A stretch of 43,786 nt of DNA, taken from contig JAFMBM010000025.1 of the NCBI GenBank assembly GCA_017858515.1, forward strand, positions 1-43,786, written 5' to 3'. This DNA comes from Cryomorphaceae bacterium (lineage in GTDB: Bacteria; Bacteroidota; Bacteroidia; Flavobacteriales; Schleiferiaceae). How positions within the stretch are numbered: the stretch's first letter is position 1; each line of letters begins with the position of its first letter. This document shows positions 24,422-31,426 of the stretch, in pieces. The position numbers and the translations under genes are program-made. Below the pieces are notes generated by a model. It was not told where the DNA came from, did no database searches, and worked only from the letters and a program-made list of their open reading frames with translations.

Positions 24422-25078
24422 TTAATCTTTAAGAGAATTCAGGTCTTCTACCGTAAAATCCGCAAAACCCGGAATAACTCGGTCGGCCTCTTTGAGAACA
24501 TCGGGGTCTCCTACGCCAATAGCCATCATTCCTCCCGCCTTTGCCGCTTGAACACCGGCTTGGGCATCTTCAAAGACGACACACTTATCCGCAGGGATGG
24601 CTAAATCTAAAGCCCCTAATAGGAATACTTCGGGATCTGGCTTTGATTTTTTCGTCCTATTACCATCGATAATCGTATCAAAAAGGGAGGTAAGAAGTAC
24701 TTTGTCTAGGATAAAAGGAGCGTTTTTACTCGCAGAACCCAATCCAATTTTATATCCTGCTTTCTTTGCTTCTTCCAGAAATGAGCGCACTCCGGGTAAA
24801 ACCTCCTCTGGATTCATAGATTCGATGTACTCCAGATACCATTTGTTTTTCTTGGTCATGGCATCCGAGAAGTCTGATTCTGAGAGGCGAATGCCTCCCC
24901 ACTCTAAAATAAGCTCTAAGGATTCTTGGCGGCTAATGCCCTTTAAACGTTCATTCATCTCTTCGTTAAAGGAAACGCCTAAGGAAATAGCTAACCTTTG
25001 CCAAGCCAAAAAATGATACTTAGCCGTATCCACTAGCACCCCATCCAAATCAAAAATCAATGCTTCGTATAGTCTCAT
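24422..25078 (-). CDS. pgmB: Beta-phosphoglucomutase
   Basis: A 218-residue HAD-superfamily enzyme converting beta-glucose-1-phosphate to glucose-6-phosphate. The HAD motif I is FDLDGVLVDTAKYH, with the nucleophile and general acid aspartates and the T-x-x-x-H cap start typical of beta-PGM. The cap has RLKGISRQESLELIL, motif II is IGLGSASKNAP, and motifs III/IV give KSKPDPEVFLLGA and VFEDAQAGVQAAKAGGM. Placed directly upstream of maltose phosphorylase, whose product it consumes. HAD phosphatases share parts of the pattern, but the RLKGISR cap loop and context make PgmB the best call. Confidence 0.94.
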   Translation of the reverse strand: MRLYEALIFDLDGVLVDTAKYHFLAWQRLAISLGVSFNEEMNERLKGISRQESLELILEWGGIRLSESDFSDAMTKKNKWYLEYIESMNPEEVLPGVRSFLEEAKKAGYKIGLGSASKNAPFILDKVLLTSLFDTIIDGNRTKKSKPDPEVFLLGALDLAIPADKCVVFEDAQAGVQAAKAGGMMAIGVGDPDVLKEADRVIPGFADFTVEDLNSLKD

Positions 25079-25119
25079 TCGTTTTTACAAAGTAAAATTA
25101 TCTAGCTGCTTGCTTTCTA

Positions 25120-26010
25120 TCAGGCCTTCATGGAGGCTTTTGATACTTGCTTTTCCAAAATTCTAAGGAATTTCAAATGGTAATTTACTAATCCATCTAA
25201 AGGCCTTTCCAACACATATCCGAAGTTGAGATTCTTCTCGGCCAACACTTCTTCCAGAATATCTTTAAAATGAAAAGCAACTGAGCCCACGAAGTTTATT
25301 TCAACCTCTTGGGCATTTTTAAAGCATAGAATATGGATGTCGCGGAAAAGAATAAAACCCTCTTTTACGATTTCTCTCACCCATAGATTTTCTTTATGCT
25401 GTCCAAAGAATTTAGAAAAGGATGCAAGCCATACATTCGCATTGGGTTTGTTGTAAACAGCATCTACCACAGTATTTTTATCAATGGCGTATTCTAGTTC
25501 AAAAGCCTTGTTCAAGTCAACTGGCAATTTCTTATAGAGGAAAGCCGCCAATAATTTTTTTCCTAAATAACTTCCTGAGCCTTCGTCTCCCAAAATATAG
25601 GCGAGAGCTGGAACCTCCTCATAGAGCTGTTCTCCATCGAAATAAACTGAATTTGATCCCGTACCAAGAATGCAACTAACCTGAGGCTTCCCTCTGTAAG
25701 TAGAGTAGGCGGCGGCCATTAAATCATGTTCAACTGAAACAATTGCATTCGGCAGCGCTTTTTCTAGCCCTTTCTTTACAATAGCATTAAGGTATGGAGA
25801 GGAACACCCTGCCCCATAGAAGTACACCCATGTAATACCCGAAGAATATGGAGCAAGTGGTTTTAAGGAACTCAACTCGTTATATATTAATTCGGTACTA
25901 TGGAAGTACGGATTGAAACCCATGGTAGAAAATCGATCGACTTCCTTTCCACTCAGATCGAGTAGAATGCAGTCGCATTTGGTAGAACCACTTTCAGCAA
26001 TAAGAATCAT
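25120..26010 (-). CDS. BadF/N-acetylglucosamine-kinase-like ATPase
   Basis: A 296-residue protein of the ASKHA superfamily, BadF/BadG/BcrA/BcrD subgroup, which includes N-acetylglucosamine kinases. Phosphate-1 loop AESGSTKCDCILLD, phosphate-2 SCILGTGSNSVYFDG, and the GDEGSGSYLGKKLL loop are visible; the C-terminal motif is NFVGSVAFHFKDIL. Relatives usually have an aspartate in the first loop (DSGSTK) and this one has E6, which may lower or alter activity. It lies 41 bases upstream of pgmB on the same strand and could be first in the maltodextrin operon or independent. Substrate (GlcNAc, muramic acid-type sugar or glucose) cannot be told from sequence. Confidence 0.75.
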   Translation of the reverse strand: MILIAESGSTKCDCILLDLSGKEVDRFSTMGFNPYFHSTELIYNELSSLKPLAPYSSGITWVYFYGAGCSSPYLNAIVKKGLEKALPNAIVSVEHDLMAAAYSTYRGKPQVSCILGTGSNSVYFDGEQLYEEVPALAYILGDEGSGSYLGKKLLAAFLYKKLPVDLNKAFELEYAIDKNTVVDAVYNKPNANVWLASFSKFFGQHKENLWVREIVKEGFILFRDIHILCFKNAQEVEINFVGSVAFHFKDILEEVLAEKNLNFGYVLERPLDGLVNYHLKFLRILEKQVSKASMKA

Positions 26011-26158
26011 AAAGGGAATTTCACCTAGTTAACAGCTAATTTACAATATCGGTGTATAAGATACACTAAGAGTTTTGAACCTCCAATTTTACTTCAAAAT
26101 TGGATGTAAAAGAACGAAATGTACTAAACAATCTCGGTTCTTTTCCACTTGATACAAA

Positions 26159-26190
26159 TAAAAAAGGCCAACATGTAGTTGACCTTTTTA
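26159..26190 (-). terminator. Terminator after tsf
   Basis: On the minus strand AAAAAGGTCAAC pairs with GTTGGCCTTTTT (one G-T wobble) around a short loop, followed by TTTTATTTG. It lies 15 bases beyond the tsf stop at 26205 and ends the rplM-tsf operon. Confidence 0.75.
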
Positions 26191-26204
26191 AAAAACACTT
26201 AATC

Positions 26205-27032
26205 TTAAGACTGAAGGGCCACCCTTCTAAAGGCAGTAAGACTTAAATCTTTGTTTACACTTTTCAAATACTGGCTCACAGACAGTTTACTGTCTTTGAT
26301 ATACTCTTGTTCTTCCAATGTACTTTCTTTGAAGAACTTGTTCAAACGGCCAAGGGCGATTTTCTCAAGCATATCTTCCGCTTTGCCTTCTTGACGGGCA
26401 AGCTCCTTACCAACTTCAAGTTCTCTATCAATCGCTTCCTGAGAAACTTCATCGCGTTTTAGGGCAATAGGACTCATGGCAGCTGCCTGCATTGCTACGT
26501 TTTTACCCGCTTCTTCTGCAGTGTGATTCAAACCAACCAAAGTAGCTAGCCTGTTACCTGCATGAATGTAAAAGCTTACATAAGGAGCTTCAACTACTTC
26601 AAAAGAAGAAATCTCAAGCTTTTCACCGATTACACCCGTTTGCTCTACCAACTTTTCATTGATGCTCATTTTATCATCAAATGGCAAAGCCAAAAGATCT
26701 GCAAGTGAAGCAGGATTGTGAGCAACAGCTACTTTCAAAATATCAGAAGCCAAGGCCACAAAACTGTCATTCTTTGCTACAAAATCCGTTTCGCAGTTCA
26801 AATTAATTATTGTTCCACGTGTGTTGTCTGCGTTGCAAGCAGCCAATACAGCTCCTTCACTTGCCTCACGGTCAGCGCGCTTGGCAGCTACTTTCTGACC
26901 TTGCTTACGCAATACATCTATCGCTACTTCAAAATCGCCTTCGGCTTCAACAAGAGCCTTTTTGCAATCCATCATTCCCGCGCCGGTCATTTTGCGAAGT
27001 TTGTTCACATCCGCTGCAGTGATATTTGCCAT
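26205..27032 (-). CDS. tsf: Elongation factor Ts
   Basis: A 275-residue guanine-nucleotide exchange factor for EF-Tu. The N-terminal UBA-like domain is ITAADVNKLRKMTGAGMMDC, followed by KKALVEAEGDFEVAIDVLRK, both diagnostic. The core has LNCETDFVAKNDSFV. Length and the short dimerisation insertion are typical of Bacteroidota EF-Ts. It follows rpsB by 92 bases, and a hairpin lies in between. Confidence 0.98.
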   Translation of the reverse strand: MANITAADVNKLRKMTGAGMMDCKKALVEAEGDFEVAIDVLRKQGQKVAAKRADREASEGAVLAACNADNTRGTIINLNCETDFVAKNDSFVALASDILKVAVAHNPASLADLLALPFDDKMSINEKLVEQTGVIGEKLEISSFEVVEAPYVSFYIHAGNRLATLVGLNHTAEEAGKNVAMQAAAMSPIALKRDEVSQEAIDRELEVGKELARQEGKAEDMLEKIALGRLNKFFKESTLEEQEYIKDSKLSVSQYLKSVNKDLSLTAFRRVALQS

Positions 27033-27058
27033 TTTCTAGTTTTTTAAAGATTTACAAA

Positions 27059-27097
27059 TAAAAAACAGGGGAAAAATTCAAAGATTAAACCCCTGTT
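27059..27097 (-). terminator. Hairpin between rpsB and tsf, possible attenuator or partial terminator
   Basis: On the minus strand AACAGGGG (27097-27090) pairs with CCCCTGTT (27071-27064) around an 18-base loop, followed by TTTTATTTG. This is terminator-like although tsf continues in the same direction, so it may reduce transcription of tsf relative to the ribosomal genes. Confidence 0.5.
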
Positions 27098-27124
27098 ATG
27101 CTTTTTAGCTTTTTTAGGATTCGC

Positions 27125-27883
27125 TTATTCGTCGTTGGTTACAACTTGAGCCGCTTTCTTAGCGATTTTCTCGCGCCCTGGCTTCTCCTTGTCCTCCTTT
27201 CTTTCGCTCAAACCCTTTGTTACTCCTTCGTAAACATAGCTCATCAACACATTCACAGACTTTGATGCATCATCATTACCTGGAATTGCGAAATCTACTT
27301 CTAAAGGATTTGAATTAGTGTCAACTATAGCGAAAGTTGGGATACCTAACTTATGTGCTTCAGCGATAGCAATGTGTTCGCGTTTGATATCAACCACAAA
27401 AATTGCTGCTGGAAGACGACTCATATCTGAAATAGAACCTAAGTTCTTTTCAAGCTTGGCTCTCTGACGATCTACTTGAAGACGCTCTCTCTTAGAAAGA
27501 GTATCAAAAGTACCATCTGCCTTCATTTTGTCGATGTTAGACATCTTCTTAATCGCCTTGCGGATGGTTACAAAGTTGGTCAACATTCCACCAGGCCAGC
27601 GCTCAACGATATAAGGCATATTCATTTTAGTTGCATAATCTGCAACAATATCCTTTGCCTGTTTCTTAGTAGCGATGAAAAGGATTTTCTTCCCTTGAGA
27701 AGAAATTTTTCTCAACGCTTCTTGAGCTTGTTCTAGTTTGGCCGCCGTCTTGTGAAGGTCAATGATGTGAATACCATTGCGCTCCATAAAGATATAAGGG
27801 GCCATATTTGGATGCCACTTACGGGTCAGGTGACCAAAGTGTACTCCGGCATCGAGTAGAGGTTTAACTTCTATTTTAGACAT
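27125..27883 (-). CDS. rpsB: 30S ribosomal protein S2
   Basis: A 252-residue ribosomal protein. Signatures are LLDAGVHFGHLTRKWHPNM (about residues 9-27), PYIFMERNGIHIIDLHKT, and FVVDIKREHIAIAEAHKLGI with GIPTFAIVDTNSNP. The C-terminal tail is Lys/Glu-rich (KEDKEKPGREKIAKKA), common in this phylum. It lies 78 bases downstream of rpsI in the rplM-rpsI-rpsB-tsf order. Confidence 0.98.
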   Translation of the reverse strand: MSKIEVKPLLDAGVHFGHLTRKWHPNMAPYIFMERNGIHIIDLHKTAAKLEQAQEALRKISSQGKKILFIATKKQAKDIVADYATKMNMPYIVERWPGGMLTNFVTIRKAIKKMSNIDKMKADGTFDTLSKRERLQVDRQRAKLEKNLGSISDMSRLPAAIFVVDIKREHIAIAEAHKLGIPTFAIVDTNSNPLEVDFAIPGNDDASKSVNVLMSYVYEGVTKGLSERKEDKEKPGREKIAKKAAQVVTNDE

Positions 27884-27961
27884 ATTCTGTGTTTACTTTC
27901 TCATTAACAATTTTCAAGTAGCCGTATTCGGGTCAAGAAAATTTGGATACTAAACGAACTA

Positions 27962-28357
27962 TTAACGTTTAGAGAATTGGAATCTCTTACGTGCTTTCTT
28001 CTGACCAAATTTCTTTCTCTCAACCATTCTAGGGTCACGAGTTAACAAACCCTCTGGCTTCAAAACCAAACGATTTTCTGGATTCTCTTCGCACAAAGCG
28101 CGCGAGATACCTAGGCGAATCGCTTCTGCCTGTCCAGTAATTCCACCACCGTTTACATTTACTTTGATGTCATACTTTTCGAATGACTCAACCAATCTCA
28201 AGGGCTGTTCTACTTTATAATGTAGGGCCTCTGTACCAAAGTATTCTTTGTAATCGCGATTGTTAACCGTAATGGTTGGGGTAGACTTAGCAGCTGGCTT
28301 CATATACACCCTTGCTACTGCAGTCTTTCTGCGACCTAAGCTGTGAAGTATGCTCAT
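27962..28357 (-). CDS. rpsI: 30S ribosomal protein S9
   Basis: A 131-residue ribosomal protein. [18 protein letters not shown] at the N-terminus, [20 protein letters not shown] in the centre, and the basic C-terminal tail ([12 protein letters not shown]) that reaches the P-site tRNA are all present. The start is 4 bases after the rplM stop, so the pair is translated together. Confidence 0.98.
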   Translation of the reverse strand: MSILHSLGRRKTAVARVYMKPAAKSTPTITVNNRDYKEYFGTEALHYKVEQPLRLVESFEKYDIKVNVNGGGITGQAEAIRLGISRALCEENPENRLVLKPEGLLTRDPRMVERKKFGQKKARKRFQFSKR

Positions 28358-28361
28358 GGTT

Positions 28362-28817
28362 TTAGTTGAATTCGTTCAAATTTATTGATCTTGGCTGCTG
28401 ACCCTCATGCTTGTGGGCCGTTCCATCGTATACATATAGGTTTCTGAAAAGCTCTCTACCTAAGCGATTCTTGGGCAACATTCCACGAATGGAAGTCTCG
28501 ATTAAACGAGCTGGGCTTTTCGCCATCATTTCTCCAGTTGTCGTAAAACGCTGGCCACCTGGATAACCAGTATGCCTTACATACACACGATCAGCTGCTT
28601 TATTTCCTGTTAATTCAATGTGCGATGCATTCAACACAATCACATTGTCTCCACAATCGGCATGAGGAGTGAAATTAGGCTTGTGCTTACCACGAAGCAA
28701 TTTAGCCACTTTACTCGCCAATCTTCCAAGTCTTTGTCCTTGGGCGTCTACCACTATCCACTGCTTATCCGCAGTTGCCTTGTTGGCAGAAATTGTCTTA
28801 TAACTAAGATGGTCCAC
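28362..28817 (-). CDS. rplM: 50S ribosomal protein L13
   Basis: A 151-residue ribosomal protein. [20 protein letters not shown], the [10 protein letters not shown] motif and the L13 signature [20 protein letters not shown] are present. First gene of the rplM-rpsI-rpsB-tsf unit. A structured leader lies directly upstream (28842-28907). Confidence 0.98.
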   Translation of the reverse strand: MDHLSYKTISANKATADKQWIVVDAQGQRLGRLASKVAKLLRGKHKPNFTPHADCGDNVIVLNASHIELTGNKAADRVYVRHTGYPGGQRFTTTGEMMAKSPARLIETSIRGMLPKNRLGRELFRNLYVYDGTAHKHEGQQPRSINLNEFN

Positions 28818-28841
28818 TTGATTCTACATTAAGGGTCAAAT

Positions 28842-28907
28842 GTTTTGCAAGCGCAAAACGGGCTGCGAAAGTACGACTTTATATGAAATTTCATAAGTAG
28901 TTCGCAG
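28842..28907 (-). promoter_or_regulatory. Structured 5' leader of rplM, candidate ribosomal-protein autoregulatory RNA
   Basis: On the minus strand a composite hairpin CTGCGAA (28907-28901) ... TTCGCAG (28869-28863) encloses a second stem ACTT/AAGT and an inner palindrome around ATGAAATTTCAT. A tight hairpin GTTTTGC-GCTT-GCAAAAC (28859-28842) follows 25 bases before the rplM ATG. A TTGACA lies at 28939-28934, placing a transcript start near the first stem. Ribosomal operons are often autoregulated through such leaders; that role here is inference. Confidence 0.5.
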
Positions 28908-29012
28908 AATATTTTTTAATGTCTTTTCATAGTTGTCAACCATCAATTGTTTATTGTCACAGTTTGTCTTCCAAGAAAGCCTTAAATTCGCGACTCTCAA
29001 AAATTTATCCCC

Positions 29013-31109
29013 ATGAAAATGTTCGAGATTCGTTCCTTACTAATCCTTCTGCTGTGCGCATCTCAGGCGTTATTAGCGCAGAATGAAACGACTCATCGCT
29101 GTGGCCATGATCTAGCTCTAGAGGCTGCCTATCAGGAAAACCCTGAACTAAGAAAACAATACCGCATCTCAGACTCTCTTAATGCTATTGAAGTAGAGCG
29201 AATGGTTCAGGTATACAAAAGCAATCCTCAAGCCTTTAAAAGTCAAGGAGTATTGCATACCATTCCGGTGGTATTTCATGTGGTTTATGCTACAGAAGAA
29301 GACAATATTAGCCGTGAGCAGTTGTTGGATGGTATTCGTGTATTAAATGAAGATTTTAGGAGACTTAATGCCGACGCTGTAAATACTCGCCCCATTTTTC
29401 AAAGTACGGCTGCTGATTCTGAAATCGAATTTAAAATTGCTACCCGAGATCCAAATGGAAACTGTACCAATGGCGTAACTCGCACTCAATCGAATCTTTC
29501 TCTTGTGGCGAACGACAATGTAAAGGGTGTTGCTGTTTCTTGGCCAAACGATATTTACCTTAATATATGGGTGGTAAATGATATCCGTCTTTCTGGTGTT
29601 TCGAATGTCTTGGGATATGCCTATCGCCCTACAACCAATCAAAGTCCTATACAAGATGGTTTAGTAGTTAAGCATGCTGAAATTGGTGCGATAGGTACCG
29701 CCAGCAGTGCCGGCAGAACTTTAACTCACGAAGTAGGACACTATTTTAATCTACAACATCCTTTTACTGGCGGATGTAGTGGCAATGGCGATGGGGTTTT
29801 CGATACGCCTAAAGTAGCCGCTGAAAATTATGGATGCCCTATTGGAGTGAATAGCTGCACGAACGAATCTCCTGATCTACCCGATATGGTAGAGAATTAT
29901 ATGGACTATGCCGACAGCGATTGCATGAACATGTTCACCCAAGGACAAAAAATTGTTATGAAAGCGGCTATTGCAAACTTCTCTCTTCGTGGAGATGTTG
30001 CGGCGGCTTCTAGTGCCATTACTTCTGGCATTACGGGTACGCTTTGCACTCCGCAAGCACACTTCATCTCAGACAAGCGTCAAATATGTAGTGGAGAATC
30101 GGTTCAATTCTTTGAAAGAGCTTATGCTGGAAATACCACAACCTATGCTTGGCAATTCCCTGGTGGAACTCCATCTAGTAGTTCTCAAGCCAATCCAATC
30201 ATTACCTATGCAGCTCCAGGAAGCTACCCTGTTAGCTTAACTACTTCCAACAGCTCTGGATCAACCGATTCTACTGTTCAAGGATTTATTCTTGTAGAGC
30301 AAGCGAACGCAGCCACCAGCAATCAGTTGATGGATGACTTTGAAACCTCCCAAGTGCCCAGTATAGATTGGAGCGTATTTGGAGATTATGATTATATCGA
30401 TTTCCACCGAACCTCTTCCGCAGGTTACCTCAGCAGTTCCTCTGTGGTACTCGATAATTACTACGCTTCAAATGGTCAGATCGACTGGCTGAACTCCAAA
30501 TCTTTGGATGTTCGATATTATACCAATCTTAATTTGGAATTTAGAGTCTCCTTTGCCCGAAAGACTACCTCCAATACAGATATGCTGAGAATTCTGGTTA
30601 GCACAGATTGTGGTCAAAACTGGACTCTTTCACGCATTATTAATGGGCAATCTTTGTCGGGTGGAAAGACTTCTACCTCTCCATTCTCGCCCAATGCAGA
30701 TTCTGATTGGATTTCTCAAACGGTTAATCTCAACTCTTTGGCAGGAAGTCAGGATCCTATTCAAATCCGCTGGGAGTTTATCTCGGGTGGAGGGAACAAT
30801 TTCTTTATAGACGATGTAAACATAACGGGAACCATCGGGCAAGAAGAACTTTCTTTTGGATCTCGCCTTGAATTATATCCCAACCCAAACCAAGGAAGCT
30901 TTAATCTAAGAGTCACCAACAGTCAATCCCTTGATGGTAAGATTATCGCTCGCGATATCGCTGGAAGAAAATTCGAACTTCAATCTACTCCTTTATCTGA
31001 AGGTATATATAAGGTGAGCTTTCCAACGAACACACCCAATGGAATCTATCTTATTGAAACCTCTTTAGATGGCATTTCCATTAGTGAAAGAGTTATTCTT
31101 CAGCGCTGA
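29013..31109 (+). CDS. Secreted M43-type zinc metalloprotease with PKD domain and T9SS sorting domain
   Basis: A 698-residue secreted protease. Signal peptide RSLLILLLCASQALLAQ, then a propeptide-like region to about residue 85 (VVFHVVYATEEDNISREQL marks the catalytic domain start). Zinc motif HEVGHYFNLQH gives ligands H239, H243, H249 and catalytic E240. The Met-turn is ENYMDYADSDCMNMF. Cysteine-rich surroundings match the M43B (pappalysin/cytophagalysin) family. A PKD-type domain follows (FFERAYAGNTTTYAWQFPGG ... SYPVSLTTSNSSG), then a jelly-roll MAM-like region ending NNFFIDDVNITG. The C-terminal T9SS type A domain is LELYPNPNQGSFNLRV to the end (ISERVILQR). It is exported through the outer membrane by T9SS. 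The gene is monocistronic with a terminator after it. An alternative start is ATG 29019. Confidence 0.92.
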   Translation: MKMFEIRSLLILLLCASQALLAQNETTHRCGHDLALEAAYQENPELRKQYRISDSLNAIEVERMVQVYKSNPQAFKSQGVLHTIPVVFHVVYATEEDNISREQLLDGIRVLNEDFRRLNADAVNTRPIFQSTAADSEIEFKIATRDPNGNCTNGVTRTQSNLSLVANDNVKGVAVSWPNDIYLNIWVVNDIRLSGVSNVLGYAYRPTTNQSPIQDGLVVKHAEIGAIGTASSAGRTLTHEVGHYFNLQHPFTGGCSGNGDGVFDTPKVAAENYGCPIGVNSCTNESPDLPDMVENYMDYADSDCMNMFTQGQKIVMKAAIANFSLRGDVAAASSAITSGITGTLCTPQAHFISDKRQICSGESVQFFERAYAGNTTTYAWQFPGGTPSSSSQANPIITYAAPGSYPVSLTTSNSSGSTDSTVQGFILVEQANAATSNQLMDDFETSQVPSIDWSVFGDYDYIDFHRTSSAGYLSSSSVVLDNYYASNGQIDWLNSKSLDVRYYTNLNLEFRVSFARKTTSNTDMLRILVSTDCGQNWTLSRIINGQSLSGGKTSTSPFSPNADSDWISQTVNLNSLAGSQDPIQIRWEFISGGGNNFFIDDVNITGTIGQEELSFGSRLELYPNPNQGSFNLRVTNSQSLDGKIIARDIAGRKFELQSTPLSEGIYKVSFPTNTPNGIYLIETSLDGISISERVILQR

Positions 31110-31122
31110 TAAAACGCTGAAT

Positions 31123-31170
31123 AAAACAACCCCCCTCAGCGGATGTAATCGGCTGGGGGGGTGTTTATGT
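31123..31170 (+). terminator. Terminator after the M43 protease gene
   Basis: ACCCCCCTCAGC pairs with GCTGGGGGGGT (about 31129-31163) around a 10-base loop, flanked by AAACA and TGTTT. It is a very GC-rich stem that starts about 15 bases after the stop at 31109. Confidence 0.75.
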
Positions 31171-31253
31171 TCTTATTTAAAGTGGACGTATCCGAAATCT
31201 ATTTCATTAGCCGAATGGCTAAGGCGTTCCTTCCTACTCCTTATTTTAGTTTC

Positions 31254-31397
31254 TTATTTCTGGTTCGAGCCCAATAAAAAGGCAATTACCAAAAATCCAA
31301 GGCCGGTTAGTGCGGGTGGAAGTATTCCTGCTTTATAGCCTAGAAATATCATCACTAATGCAATAACTACCAATAAGCCTAGCAAAATCTTCTTCAT
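31254..31397 (-). CDS. 47-residue membrane protein
   Basis: A short gene on the minus strand: ATG at 31397, TAA at 31254-31256. The product starts MKKILLGLLVVIALVMIFLG and ends LGSNQK; it has two hydrophobic segments (about residues 4-20 and 28-42) separated by YKAGILPPALTG, a short turn rich in Pro and Gly. Lysines at the N-terminus give a positive-inside orientation. It lies 29 bases after the S9 peptidase stop on the same strand, so it is probably the second gene of that transcript. I do not recognise the family. Composition and in-operon spacing argue that it is real and not chance. Confidence 0.6.
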   Translation of the reverse strand: MKKILLGLLVVIALVMIFLGYKAGILPPALTGLGFLVIAFLLGSNQK

Positions 31398-31426
31398 GTC
31401 TTGTACTTTTTAATTCTCTTTTAGTC

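Noticed and set aside
24597..25016. 139-codon plus-strand frame opposite pgmB
   Set aside because: Antisense shadow of beta-phosphoglucomutase, without supporting features.
31200..31275. tRNA-like sequence (GGTTCGAGCC resembling a T-arm)
   Set aside because: The T-stem pairs over only three bases, no acceptor or anticodon stem can be drawn, and the segment overlaps the end of a small membrane protein gene.
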